From assembly GCA_040772665.1 (NCBI GenBank), contig JAXGXT010000003.1, positions 1-64,000 of the forward strand: a stretch of DNA of 64,000 bases. Direction: 5' to 3'. Shown here one piece after another: positions 1 to 8,916 of this stretch (position 1 is its first letter; each line of letters begins with the position of its first letter). The notes under the pieces were generated by a model, which was not told the DNA's origin, ran no database searches, and saw only the letters and a list, made by a program, of their open reading frames with translations. The position numbers were made by a program, and so were the translations under genes. The stretch is from JAXGXT01 sp040772665. GTDB taxonomy: Bacteria; Bacillota; Clostridia; Lachnospirales; Anaerotignaceae.

Positions 1-341
1 CCGCTGGGCATCGGAAAGAAGTCCGACGGCAAAGCCGCTTTTTCTTAAGAAAAAGTGCTGAACAAAGTAGCGGTTTGCGAAGCAAATTCCTGACAGTAAA
101 ACCCTTGTGGGTGTTTGAGGGCAAAGCCCTCAAGGTTTTGACTTTTTCTACGCTCTCCCGCAAATGAAATTTGCAGATATTATACCATAAAAACAAAAGA
201 AAGCGGCGGCGAAGCCGACATTTTCTTTTGTCAAGGGACGAATAAAACTTAAAAAGTTTTATTCGTAGTATAATCCGCTGTGATAACAGCGGCAGAGCCT
301 TTAGGCTCTCCCGCAAATGAAGTTTGCGGATATTATACCAC
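1..341. repeat. Mosaic hairpin-rich intergenic repeat, family 1 (copy A)
   Basis: This gene-free stretch is built of small inverted repeats: a perfect palindrome CTTTTTCTTAAGAAAAAG near 40-57, TTTGCGAAGCAAA near 75-87, GAGGGCAAAGCCCTC near 118-132, GCAAATGAAATTTGC near 161-175 and a CGCTGTGATAACAGCG stem near 278-293. Bases 1-155 recur almost unchanged at 25445-25600. Bases 180-300 recur inverted at 11409-11515, and 264-341 recur inverted at 25247-25308. The end module (CTCCCGCAAATGAA...GATATTATACCA) occurs twice inside this copy, near 153-186 and 304-341. No convincing gene is seen. It sits just downstream of the wall operon and may include its terminator. The left edge is cut by the window. 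Confidence 0.8.
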
Positions 342-366
342 AATTTTACCATAAAAGGGAAAATAT

Positions 367-2304
367 CTATTCAGAATATAAAAATATCCTACTGCCTTTA
401 TTCACCCTTTCACCGCTTTCAGGAAACTGCCTTGAAACATCTCCCTCTTCTGTCTTAAACTCTAAACTCAAATCAAAATCCAAGGCAAGTTTTTTTGCTT
501 CTTTAACACTAAGTCCCACAAAATTCGGGACTTCTCTAATTTCTGTAACCTTAAGTTCTTCTTCTGAAAATTCAGGTTCAACACCTAAGTGGGGAAGAAC
601 ATTTAGTAAAAGTTCTTGCATAACAGGCCCTGCCACAGTTCCCCCATAATACACACCCTTCGGCTCGTCAATAAGAACAAGAGCCAAAACCTGCGGATCA
701 TCTGATGGTGCAAAAGCCATAAAGGAAGCAATATATTTTCCGTTTTTTCTTGGAAGTTTTTCGCTTGTGGCAGTTTTGCCTCCAATTCTATAACCTGGTA
801 TGTATGTTTTATTTCCTGTTCCGTTTGAAACAACACTTTCAAGAATATCTCTCATTGTGTCACTTGTTTCTTTAGAGATTATTTGCTCTCCCTTTTCATA
901 TTCAAAAGTATCCATAACCTTTTTTTCATCATCAACGATTTCCTTGGCAAAATGCGGTGTTATGGAATATCCTCCGTTCACAACAGCCGCCGCAGATTTT
1001 AAAAGCTGCAAGGGGGTTATTTGAAAACTTTGTCCAAAGCTCATTGTCGCAAGCTCTACAGGGCCTATGTTTTCTAATTTATGCATAATTCCCACTGCTT
1101 CACCGGGTAAATCAATGCCTGTTTTTTTATCAAAACCGAATTTCAGCATATATTTATAAAAGGTTTCCGCCCCTAATCTTTGTGCAATAGCCATAAACAC
1201 AGGGTTACAGCTGTTTTGAACTCCTTCCCTAAATGTCTGAGTACCGTGGGAACGGGGAAATCGCCAGCATTTAATTTGCCTGTCTCCTGCCAAGTAAGAA
1301 CCTGAACAGTTAAAAGTGTCATTTAATGTAACAGCCCCCTCTTCAAGGCCTGCGGAAGATGTGACAATTTTAAAGGTACTTCCCGGTTCATATGTATCAT
1401 TTATTGATGTGTTTCGCCACATTTTGTTAAGGTTGTCGTTTTTCTCTTTTTCCGAAAGAGTGTTCCAAATCTCTTTCAGTTCTTCATTGTTTATTGTAAA
1501 GGGCTGGTTAAGGTCAAAGGTTGGATAATTAGCCATGGCATAAATTTCACCGTTTTGAGGATTCATAACTATTATCATTCCGCTTTTTGCCTGTTTTGCC
1601 GTTACGGCTTTCTCAAGTGTCTGCTCTGCATATTGCTGAACAACAACATCAATGCTTGTTACAAGATTTCCTCCGTTTATAGGTTCAATACGCTCTTGAA
1701 AATCGCTTATTTCCACACCTCTGCTGTCTGTGAGAGTAAGTATTTTTCCGCTTTCACCTTTTAAAAAGGTGTCATATTTTGATTCCAAGCCTATAATGCC
1801 TTGATTGTCTTTTCCAACAAAACCTATAACCTGTGATGCAAGGGTTGAAAACGGATAAACTCTTTTTATGTCCTCATCCACCATAACTCCAGGTATTCCT
1901 GCATCTCTTATTTCCTGTGCAAGCTCTTTATCCACCTTGGTTTTTATTCTAACCAAAGCCACCCTTTGTGATACCTTTTTAAGCACATCTTCATAATCTA
2001 AATCCAGCTTCTCACTTAAATATTTAGCGGCGGCTTCCTCGTCTTTAATTTGAGCATGAATAACACTGACTGCTGAAACGGATTGTGTTGTGGCAATTTC
2101 AACTCCGTTTCTGTCAAGAATGTCTCCTCTTTTCGGAGAAATAAGCCTATCCCTTGTTTGTTGCTCATATGCCATTTTTTGAAGTTCTTCTGCCTTTACA
2201 GTCTGAATATAAATAACTCTGAATATTAACACAGCAGAAGCTAAGGTGCACATAACAAGAAAAAACAGCAGTTTCTTTTTTATAAAAACACTAACATGTT
2301 CCAT
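367..2304 (-). CDS. spoVD: SpoVD-like class B penicillin-binding protein (one PASTA domain)
   Basis: A 645-residue DD-transpeptidase that would cross-link peptidoglycan on the outer face of the membrane; in Bacillus SpoVD makes spore cortex. An N-terminal membrane anchor (about 12-28) is followed by a PBP dimerisation domain, then the transpeptidase domain with STFK (Ser309 nucleophile), SCN (365-367) and KTA at 510-512 where KTG is usual. One PASTA domain closes the protein (about 590-645). Length, single PASTA and position after the two-PASTA PBP match the Bacillus mraZ-rsmH-ftsL-pbpB-spoVD order. It lies 55 bases after pbpB in the same operon. The family is certain; the sporulation role is inferred. 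The KTA variant could be lineage-typical. Confidence 0.85.
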   Translation of the reverse strand: MEHVSVFIKKKLLFFLVMCTLASAVLIFRVIYIQTVKAEELQKMAYEQQTRDRLISPKRGDILDRNGVEIATTQSVSAVSVIHAQIKDEEAAAKYLSEKLDLDYEDVLKKVSQRVALVRIKTKVDKELAQEIRDAGIPGVMVDEDIKRVYPFSTLASQVIGFVGKDNQGIIGLESKYDTFLKGESGKILTLTDSRGVEISDFQERIEPINGGNLVTSIDVVVQQYAEQTLEKAVTAKQAKSGMIIVMNPQNGEIYAMANYPTFDLNQPFTINNEELKEIWNTLSEKEKNDNLNKMWRNTSINDTYEPGSTFKIVTSSAGLEEGAVTLNDTFNCSGSYLAGDRQIKCWRFPRSHGTQTFREGVQNSCNPVFMAIAQRLGAETFYKYMLKFGFDKKTGIDLPGEAVGIMHKLENIGPVELATMSFGQSFQITPLQLLKSAAAVVNGGYSITPHFAKEIVDDEKKVMDTFEYEKGEQIISKETSDTMRDILESVVSNGTGNKTYIPGYRIGGKTATSEKLPRKNGKYIASFMAFAPSDDPQVLALVLIDEPKGVYYGGTVAGPVMQELLLNVLPHLGVEPEFSEEELKVTEIREVPNFVGLSVKEAKKLALDFDLSLEFKTEEGDVSRQFPESGERVNKGSRIFLYSE

Positions 2305-2359
2305 TAAATCACTTCCGAATATATCTTAAATATATTCTATTTTTAAACCTATACCATTA

Positions 2360-4558
2360 TTACTCTCCGCTTTTTCCCATTATAATTTTAACCTCTGATT
2401 TAGCATCCACTGTAACTCCTGAAAGAGGTTCGGTTTTTATAACCACTCCTTCTTCTTCCCCTGATATAACAGCCTCAAGACCACAGCCTATAATTGCAGA
2501 AACCGCATCCTCATATGATTTGCCTTTAACATCCGGAACTATAACTCCGCCTGATTCATCTTCTTCTTTTTCAACATAAAGAGTTACCTTTGTTCCCTCT
2601 AAAACCTCTGTTAGACCTTTAGGAACTTGGTTTACAACCTTATTGCCTTTGCCCACAATTTCATACTGAAGGTTTTTGGCTTCAAGTTCTGTTAAAACTT
2701 CAAAAAGCAAACCTCCTACATATTGCTCGACCATAACCTTTTTATTATCCTTAACAGTTCCCGGTGTAACTTCATATGTCGGCTCTATTCCTTTATATTT
2801 AATAAGCTTTTCAAAAAACTCTTTTATAATGGGAGATACAGACGTAACCCCGTCTTTATAGCTTTCAGGCTTTTGAATATATGTCATAACAATAAACTGA
2901 GGATTTTCCGCCGGGAGATATCCAATAAATGAAACAGAGTGTTCATTTTTTGTTCTGTCACCCTGCTGGCCTGTTCCTGTTTTTGCACCATATGTATAGC
3001 CTGCAATTTTAGCTTTTTTACCTGTTCCGTTTTCAACTGTTGCAATAAGGTCATGCCTTATAATGTCTGAGGTTTCTTGAGAAATCACCTTTCTTATAAG
3101 TTCCGGTCTGTTTTCTTTAATAACACTGCCGTTTTTATTTACAACTTGAGAAACAACATAAGGACGCATAAGGTTTCCGCCGTTAATTGCAGCAGACATG
3201 GCATTTAAGCTTTGAAGAGGTGTTGCTCCAAAGCTTTGCCCAAAGCTCATTGTGGCAAGCTCAACAGGCCCCATTCTGTCAGGTGTATACATAACAGCGG
3301 AAGAGTTTGCACTTGCCTCGTTTGGCAAATCAATTCCCGTTAAAGAATGGAAACCAAAATCTCTCATATATTTATAAAGAGTTTCTTTGCCCATTTTTGC
3401 TCCAATTTCCATCATGGCCACATTGCAGGAGTTTGCAAGGGCCTCCTCCACAGTTTGCGTTCCGTGACCGCTTCGTAAATGACAACGAATTGTTTTATCG
3501 GCAACCACCTTGCTTCCGCCGCAAAAATATGTGTTTGAGTTTGTTATTATTCCCTCTTCTATAGCCGCCGCAACAACAATGGGTTTAAAGGTAGAGCCTG
3601 GTTCAAAGGTAGAGGAGATATTGAAGTTTTTCCATGTTTCATTTAAATATTCATACTGTTCTTCAGAAGTCATTTCATCCCACATTTTTTTAAACTCTTC
3701 GTCACTTAAAGCAATGGGAGTTGCAGGGTCATTAAGGTTAAAATTAGGAGCCGATGCCATTGCAAAAATTTCCCCCGTATTAGGGTCCATAACAATTGTT
3801 CCGGCAAATTCAGGGTTATATTCTTTCATGGCACGATTTACACTTTCCTCCGCATAGCTTTGTATTGTGTAATCCAATGTTGTAACAATGGTGTTTCCGT
3901 CTTCGGCAGGTATTTCCTGAGCAATGGCGCCGTCTTTTTCATTGTATGTAATGAAACTTCTTCCTGAAACACCGCTCATAAATTCATTATATTGCTTTTC
4001 AAGACCCCACATTGCATCACGCATAAAACCAATTACCTTTGCCCCCATGCTCTCTGCAGGATAGCGTCTTTTAGTGTCTTTGTCATAAATAACACCCTTT
4101 AATTTCTGTTCCTCTAAAGCCTCTTTTATTTCTCTTGACTGTGCCTTGGCAAGAATTTTCCAGCTTGTGTCAAGGTTTGGCTTTCCTGTTGCCGAATCAA
4201 TTGTTATATATTCTTTTAAAGTTTCATATTCCACACCCTCAAGAGCCTGTGAAAGAGCCGTTATTGTTTTTTCCTTTTCTTTTATATCATTCATAACAAG
4301 AACACGAACATCAAGAATAATGTTATACACAGTTGTGCTAATTGCAAGAGGCTGATTGTTTCTGTCTGTGATTGTACCTCTGTTAGGCGAAATCACACTG
4401 TCATAACGGCTGACTTGTTGGGTTTTAGCAAGAGTTTCATACTCTGCACCATGAACACTTTTTAAATATCCAACCCTTGAACCAAGGCCTATAAATATAA
4501 TAAACAAAACAACCGCAAGAAAATAAAGTTTATTTCTTGTTCTTTTTCTTTTGGACAT
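2360..4558 (-). CDS. pbpB: Class B penicillin-binding protein 2B-like, division transpeptidase (two PASTA domains)
   Basis: A 732-residue septal peptidoglycan transpeptidase (FtsI/PbpB family). A short basic cytoplasmic start is followed by one membrane segment (about 11-25), a dimerisation domain and a transpeptidase domain with an intact STFK, a SCN and a KTG (in AKTGTGQQ). Two C-terminal PASTA repeats follow, the last starting at VIVPDVKGKSYEDA. Length and PASTA number match Bacillus PbpB (about 716 residues). It follows ftsL by 77 bases and precedes the SpoVD-like gene. It should act with FtsL and FtsW in the divisome. Confidence 0.88.
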   Translation of the reverse strand: MSKRKRTRNKLYFLAVVLFIIFIGLGSRVGYLKSVHGAEYETLAKTQQVSRYDSVISPNRGTITDRNNQPLAISTTVYNIILDVRVLVMNDIKEKEKTITALSQALEGVEYETLKEYITIDSATGKPNLDTSWKILAKAQSREIKEALEEQKLKGVIYDKDTKRRYPAESMGAKVIGFMRDAMWGLEKQYNEFMSGVSGRSFITYNEKDGAIAQEIPAEDGNTIVTTLDYTIQSYAEESVNRAMKEYNPEFAGTIVMDPNTGEIFAMASAPNFNLNDPATPIALSDEEFKKMWDEMTSEEQYEYLNETWKNFNISSTFEPGSTFKPIVVAAAIEEGIITNSNTYFCGGSKVVADKTIRCHLRSGHGTQTVEEALANSCNVAMMEIGAKMGKETLYKYMRDFGFHSLTGIDLPNEASANSSAVMYTPDRMGPVELATMSFGQSFGATPLQSLNAMSAAINGGNLMRPYVVSQVVNKNGSVIKENRPELIRKVISQETSDIIRHDLIATVENGTGKKAKIAGYTYGAKTGTGQQGDRTKNEHSVSFIGYLPAENPQFIVMTYIQKPESYKDGVTSVSPIIKEFFEKLIKYKGIEPTYEVTPGTVKDNKKVMVEQYVGGLLFEVLTELEAKNLQYEIVGKGNKVVNQVPKGLTEVLEGTKVTLYVEKEEDESGGVIVPDVKGKSYEDAVSAIIGCGLEAVISGEEEGVVIKTEPLSGVTVDAKSEVKIIMGKSGE

Positions 4559-4635
4559 AGGAACTTTCTCCTTTTTAAATTAAAATTTGGTACAGGCAAT
4601 AACAAAAAAGTCATGTCCTGTACCAATTGATGTTT

Positions 4636-5151
4636 TTATTTTCCTAACAAAGAAGCAAAAGATGCAAGAAAAACATTTTCCTTCTCTTCATTTTCGCTTA
4701 CATCATACTGAACGGTGTAACTTTGCTTTGGAACGTCAATATAACAAATTTGATATTCCTGAGGTTCAGTCATGCCAAGCCTTTCTTTTGCCTGGTTTTC
4801 TATATAAGATAAGTCCACATTGTCGGAAATTTCCGCAAAAAGTGCATTATTTTCATTTTCAAGGCTTATTGTTTTTTCTATAAGATTTACGTTTTTAATT
4901 CTCTGCTCCGTAACTGCCGCATGTGAATGCATAACTGAAAGGCTTCCGCCAAAAACAACGGCAACCGCAGCCATAAGTTTAAATCTGTGAAATCGTCTTT
5001 CTTGCCTTTCGGCCAAAAGTCTTGCTTTTTCCGCTTTTCTTCTTTGCTCTTCAACTATAAGATTTTCTCTTTCTTCAACCTCATAGGCATAGGCAGAGCT
5101 TGTCATGTTATAATTTCCGCTATTGTATCCATTCCTTCCGTATAAACCCAT
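4636..5151 (-). CDS. ftsL: FtsL-like cell-division protein
   Basis: A 171-residue single-pass protein. A charged, coil-prone cytoplasmic region (EVEERENLIVEEQRRKAEKA) is followed by a membrane segment near residues 58-80 and an extracellular leucine-zipper-like stretch ending in QAKERLGM, the usual FtsL/DivIC signature. FtsL links the septal PBP to the other divisome proteins. The N-terminal part is longer than in Bacillus FtsL. Its position between rsmH and pbpB, with an 18-base gap after rsmH, supports the call more than the weakly conserved sequence does. Confidence 0.8.
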   Translation of the reverse strand: MGLYGRNGYNSGNYNMTSSAYAYEVEERENLIVEEQRRKAEKARLLAERQERRFHRFKLMAAVAVVFGGSLSVMHSHAAVTEQRIKNVNLIEKTISLENENNALFAEISDNVDLSYIENQAKERLGMTEPQEYQICYIDVPKQSYTVQYDVSENEEKENVFLASFASLLGK

Positions 5152-5169
5152 GTTAAGCCCCCCAAAGAC

Positions 5170-6102
5170 TTATTTTTTTTCAAGTATTCTAAGCTTGGCA
5201 CTTCTTGCCCTGTGATTAACTTCTAATTCTTCATCTTTTGGAAGAATAGGCTTTCTTGTAATCACTTTTGCAAGAGATTTCTTTCCGCACATGCACACAG
5301 GAAACTCAATTGGGCATGTACAGGGATTTTCCTGCTTTCTGTATGCATTTTTAACAATTCTGTCTTCAAGGGAATGAAAAGTTATAATGCAAAGCCTCCC
5401 CTTATGGTTTAAAGCCTCCGTAACGTCTTCTATTGTTTTTTCAAGAATTTCAAGCTCTTTGTTAACTTCTATTCTTATGGCTTGAAAAGTTCTTTTTGCA
5501 GGATGAGGCCCGTCTTTTCTTGCTCCTTTTGGAACAGCTTTCTTTATTACCTCCACAAGCTCAAAAGTTGTTTCAATGGGCTTTATCTGTCTTTGGGAAA
5601 CAATAAACTGTGCAATTCTTTTAGCCCATCTGTCCTCTCCGTAATTAAAAATTATGTCGTTAATTTCTTTTTCACTGTATTCATTTACAACATCGTATGC
5701 GGATAAAGGATTTGTCACATCCATCCTCATATCAAGGGGGGCATCCTGCATATAGCTAAAACCCCTTGAACCTTCATCAAGCTGATGGCTCGAAACACCT
5801 ATATCAAGAAGACAGCCGTCTATCTTTTCAATTTCCAATTCTTCTAAAATTTCTTTTATACGCGAAAAGTTGTTGTTAACAAAAATAACTTTATCGCCAA
5901 ACTCCTCAAGTCTTTTTTTAGCGGCATTAATTGCATTCATATCCTGATCAATGCCTATAAGTTTTCCTGATTTAAGTTTTTTACAAATTTCATATGAATG
6001 TCCTGCTCCGCCGAGAGTGCCGTCAACATATATTCCTTCTTCTTTTATGTTAAGGCCGTCGATACATTCTTTAAGCAAAACAGAAACATGATTGAACTCC
6101 AT
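5170..6102 (-). CDS. rsmH: 16S rRNA (cytosine(1402)-N(4))-methyltransferase RsmH
   Basis: A SAM-dependent methyltransferase of 310 residues that makes N4-methyl-C1402 in the 30S P site. It opens MEFNHVSVLLKEC, then shows the SAM-binding motif VDGTLGGAGHS, the motif LLDIGVSSHQLD and the C-terminal IITFHSLEDR, all typical of RsmH/MraW. The start at 6102 is preferred over an upstream one at 6228 because AAAGGATG stands just before it and the protein then begins as the family does. It lies 13 bases after mraZ. Confidence 0.95.
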   Translation of the reverse strand: MEFNHVSVLLKECIDGLNIKEEGIYVDGTLGGAGHSYEICKKLKSGKLIGIDQDMNAINAAKKRLEEFGDKVIFVNNNFSRIKEILEELEIEKIDGCLLDIGVSSHQLDEGSRGFSYMQDAPLDMRMDVTNPLSAYDVVNEYSEKEINDIIFNYGEDRWAKRIAQFIVSQRQIKPIETTFELVEVIKKAVPKGARKDGPHPAKRTFQAIRIEVNKELEILEKTIEDVTEALNHKGRLCIITFHSLEDRIVKNAYRKQENPCTCPIEFPVCMCGKKSLAKVITRKPILPKDEELEVNHRARSAKLRILEKK

Positions 6103-6115
6103 ATAAACACATCCT

Positions 6116-6547
6116 TTATATTCCAAGCTCAGCCATTTTTTCAGCAAGCTCATTTTCGGCAAAATTTTCATCATTATTATAGTTGTCCCAGTTTTCTTTG
6201 TTCCAAATTTCAACCCTGTCAACAACACCTATGGAAACTATGGTTTTTTCAAGCTTGGCATGTTCTCTGAGATTTTGAGGAATAACTATTCTGCCCTGAT
6301 TGTCAAGTTCACACTCTATTGCTCCTGCAGTAAAAAAACGAGCAAACTTTCTTACATCAGGGTTTGTCCATGGAAGAGATTTAAGTTTTTCAACAATGCC
6401 AATCCAGATTTCTTGGGAATAAATAAAAAGACAACTGTCAAGGCCTCTTGTTACAACAAATTTGCTGCCTAAATCATCACGAAATTTGGAAGGCACAATC
6501 ACCCTTCCTTTAGAATCAATATTATGTTGATATTCACCCATGAACAT
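6116..6547 (-). CDS. mraZ: Transcriptional regulator MraZ
   Basis: A 143-residue protein with two AbrB-like SpoVT halves, opening MFMGEYQHNIDSKGR and with the second half containing ELDNQGRIVIPQNLR. MraZ forms ring oligomers that bind direct repeats in its own promoter and tune the division and cell-wall cluster. It is first in the operon, and three AAGTGG repeats lie just upstream at 6589-6614, which is strong support for autoregulation. Confidence 0.96.
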   Translation of the reverse strand: MFMGEYQHNIDSKGRVIVPSKFRDDLGSKFVVTRGLDSCLFIYSQEIWIGIVEKLKSLPWTNPDVRKFARFFTAGAIECELDNQGRIVIPQNLREHAKLEKTIVSIGVVDRVEIWNKENWDNYNNDENFAENELAEKMAELGI

Positions 6548-6584
6548 GTCTTAATCACCAACTTCGGCTATAACAAAGGAACAA

Positions 6585-6615
6585 GCCACCACTTCCAACC
6601 ACTTACCTCCACTTG
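6585..6615 (-). promoter_or_regulatory. MraZ-binding box (three AAGTGG direct repeats)
   Basis: Read on the minus strand there are three AAGTGG units whose starts are exactly 10 bases apart (plus-strand CCACTT at 6589, 6599 and 6609). One repeat per helical turn is the arrangement described for MraZ operators. They lie from about the transcription start to some 40 bases before the mraZ start codon, a position suited to repression. Confidence 0.85.
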
Positions 6616-6622
6616 TAACCAT

Positions 6623-6651
6623 ATTCTAATACAATTCTCTAAAAAATTCAA
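6623..6651 (-). promoter_or_regulatory. Sigma-A promoter of the mraZ operon
   Basis: On the minus strand TTGAAT (-35, plus coordinates 6646-6651) and TAGAAT (-10, 6623-6628) are separated by exactly 17 bases. Transcription would start near 6616, at the edge of the MraZ box. Confidence 0.75.
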
Positions 6652-6828
6652 GTAAAAAGCTATATGTTTAATTAACAAATTAATTCATTTTTAAATAATT
6701 TATAAACATTTGCAGTAAAATTCGAAAGTTTAATTAATCTTTAATTAGATTTTTGAAACAATGATCTATAATTTTAAATAAAAAAACTGCATCAATTTTA
6801 AAATTGATACAGTCGGGATGAAAAAAAC

Positions 6829-6910
6829 CAAGACCTTGGGGTTCTGCCCCTATATCTCACAAAGGAGAAGTTCCTTTGCCCAGCTTAAAACCGCATAAAT
6901 ATGCGGTTTT
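6829..6910. repeat. Dispersed repeat family 2 copy ending in a CCGCAT hairpin
   Basis: The gene-free stretch 6652-6949 is AT-rich at its mraZ end, has a hairpin TATCAATTTTAAAATTGATA-like near 6790-6811, and then carries this module: ACCTTGGGG..CCCC, then a perfect inverted repeat AAAACCGCATA/TATGCGGTTTT at 6887-6910. The same module ending recurs near 25384-25407, 29450-29477 and 41936-41959. The hairpin with its A/T flanks can act as a bidirectional terminator for the FAD oxidoreductase gene. Confidence 0.65.
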
Positions 6911-6949
6911 AGACAAAGGTTTTCATTTTTACTAATCTGAATTAACTTA

Positions 6950-8545
6950 TTAATCAACTTTATACTTTTCAAATATCTTTTCCGCAGCAGCAACACCATC
7001 AATGGCAGCCGAAACAATGCCGCCTGCATATCCTGCACCTTCTCCAACAGGATAAAGCCCTTTAACATTAACACTTTCCCCCGTTTTTAAATCTCTTTCA
7101 ATTCTTACAGGTGATGAACTTCTGCTTTCAACAGCAGTTAAAAGTGCGTTTTCGCTATCAAAGCCTTTAAGACGTTTTCCCATTGAAACAATTGCCTCTT
7201 TAAGAGCCTCAGAAATAAATCTTGGAAAAATCTCATTTAAATCGCAAAACTTTATTTTTGGCCTATACGTGCTGGAAACTTCCTTAAGATTTGCAGTTTT
7301 CTGATTTTGAAGAAAATCTCCAACAAGCTGGGCAGGGGCACTATAGTCCATGCCTCCCTTTTCAAAAGCCTTTTTTTCCAACTCTCGCTGAAAATACATA
7401 CCTGCAAGAGGGTGGTCGCTTTTAAAATCTTCAGGCTTAACTTGAGCAAGCAGTGCGCTGTTTGCATTTTCACCATTTCGTGAATGATAGCTCATTCCGT
7501 TTACGCAAATCATACCTTCTTCACTGCTGGCCGCAACCACATATCCCCCCGGGCACATGCAAAAGGTATATACTCCTCTTCCCTCCTTTGTTGTATGGGT
7601 TAATTTATATTCGGCGGCACCAAGCTCTTTTAAATCTGCAAACCCGCCATATTGCGCCAAGTTTATACTTTGTTGGCTGTGCTCAATTCTTACACCAACT
7701 GCAAAGGGTTTTTGGCTTATTGAAACTTTCTTTAAATAAAGAGCCTCAAAAGTATCCCTTGCACTGTGCCCAATGGATAAAACAACATCATCGCAAATAA
7801 GTCTTTCTTCATTATTTATAATAAGAGATGTTAATTTGCCATCTGAAATTTCAAAATCAGTAACACATGCTTCAAACCTGACATCTGCACCCATTTCAAT
7901 AATTTTATTCCTTAAGTTTCTTACAACCACCCTTAACTTATCTGTGCCGATATGCGGATTTCGAACATATAAAATTTCATCAGGGGCATCTAAATCCGCA
8001 AATTCTTTAAAAACTTTTCTGCTTCTTAAATCTTTGCTTCTTGAGGTTAATTTGCCGTCTGAAAATGTTCCTGCTCCGCCTTCACCAAACTGAACATTAG
8101 AGTTTGTTTTTAAAACTCCTGTTTTCCAAAATTCTTCCACATCCTTGCTTCGGCTGTTAACATCTTTTCCCCTTTCAAGAACAATAGGTTTGAAACCAAG
8201 CTGACAAAGAGTTAATGCCGCAAACATTCCCGCAGGGCCAAAGCCCACAATAACAGGTCTTTTTTCACTTTCGGCTTTGCCTTGCGGAAGAGAATATTCA
8301 AAATGCTCAGCAATGGAAACATCCTTGTTTCTGCTTTTTTTGTATATTGCTTTTTCATTTTCCACTTCCACATCAACAGTGTAAATAAAAAATATATTTC
8401 CTTTGTTTCGCGCATCTAAGGATTCTTTGAAAATACTCCAACTCTTAACCTGCTTTTCTTCAATTCCAATTTTTTTACAGACCTTTTTTAAAACCTGTTC
8501 TTTGTTCCCTGACGGCTCAATTTTAATGTTTTGAACTCGTAACAT
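6950..8545 (-). CDS. FAD-dependent oxidoreductase, COG2509 type
   Basis: A 531-residue flavoprotein of the uncharacterised FAD-dependent dehydrogenase family. After about 95 residues of N-terminal domain comes the Rossmann motif VGFGPAGMFAA (100-110), followed by VLERGKDV and the family stretch FGEGGAGTFSDGKL. Near the C-terminus a second nucleotide-contact segment reads GLYPVGEGAGYAGGI. The substrate is not known for the family. It stands alone, with no redox partner gene adjacent. The 8545 start is an ATG with GGAGAATG upstream. Confidence 0.85.
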   Translation of the reverse strand: MLRVQNIKIEPSGNKEQVLKKVCKKIGIEEKQVKSWSIFKESLDARNKGNIFFIYTVDVEVENEKAIYKKSRNKDVSIAEHFEYSLPQGKAESEKRPVIVGFGPAGMFAALTLCQLGFKPIVLERGKDVNSRSKDVEEFWKTGVLKTNSNVQFGEGGAGTFSDGKLTSRSKDLRSRKVFKEFADLDAPDEILYVRNPHIGTDKLRVVVRNLRNKIIEMGADVRFEACVTDFEISDGKLTSLIINNEERLICDDVVLSIGHSARDTFEALYLKKVSISQKPFAVGVRIEHSQQSINLAQYGGFADLKELGAAEYKLTHTTKEGRGVYTFCMCPGGYVVAASSEEGMICVNGMSYHSRNGENANSALLAQVKPEDFKSDHPLAGMYFQRELEKKAFEKGGMDYSAPAQLVGDFLQNQKTANLKEVSSTYRPKIKFCDLNEIFPRFISEALKEAIVSMGKRLKGFDSENALLTAVESRSSSPVRIERDLKTGESVNVKGLYPVGEGAGYAGGIVSAAIDGVAAAEKIFEKYKVD

Positions 8546-8685
8546 TAAAGCATTCTCCTTTTCAAATTCAACCTTGGCTTAATAAATATTTCTGTGTTTA
8601 AAAAATAAAACTTTTACCTTAAAGTAACAATTTGTTTTAGTTATAGTTTAAATAATATTTCTAATAATATTATTGAGGTGATATT

Positions 8686-8868
8686 ATGAGCATTTTAAAC
8701 AGCAAAGAAATACCTGTTGGTTTAGGCATGGCGCTTGCTCAAAATTTAGACGCCATGGAGGTTTTTTCAGCAATGAATGATTTTCAAAAAAGAAGCGTTA
8801 TAGAACGTTGTCATAACGTTAAATCGAAAAAAGATATGCAGGCTCTCGTTGATTCACTCACGTTATAA
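8686..8868 (+). CDS. Small conserved-type hypothetical protein
   Basis: A 60-residue protein (MSILNSKEIPVGLGMALAQ...) with a good AGGTGATATT ribosome site before its ATG and a strong terminator directly after its stop, so it is a real one-gene unit despite its size. It has no membrane segment or Cys cluster. The middle (DAMEVFSAMNDFQKRSVIE) looks helical. I recognise the type from clostridial genomes but know no function. Confidence 0.7.
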   Translation: MSILNSKEIPVGLGMALAQNLDAMEVFSAMNDFQKRSVIERCHNVKSKKDMQALVDSLTL

Positions 8869-8872
8869 ATTA

Positions 8873-8916
8873 AAAACTGCACTCTCTTTAAAACTAAAAG
8901 AGAGTACAGTTTTTTT
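8873..8916. terminator. Bidirectional rho-independent terminator
   Basis: AAAACTGC-ACTCTCTTT pairs with AAAGAGAGT-ACAGTTTT around a short loop and is followed by T6 on the plus strand and preceded by A-rich sequence. It serves the 60-residue gene on the plus strand and the convergent GNAT gene. Confidence 0.85.

Noticed and set aside
1..341. CRISPR array or tandem repeat
   Set aside because: The repeats are varied hairpins without regular spacing or spacers, and no cas genes are in the window.
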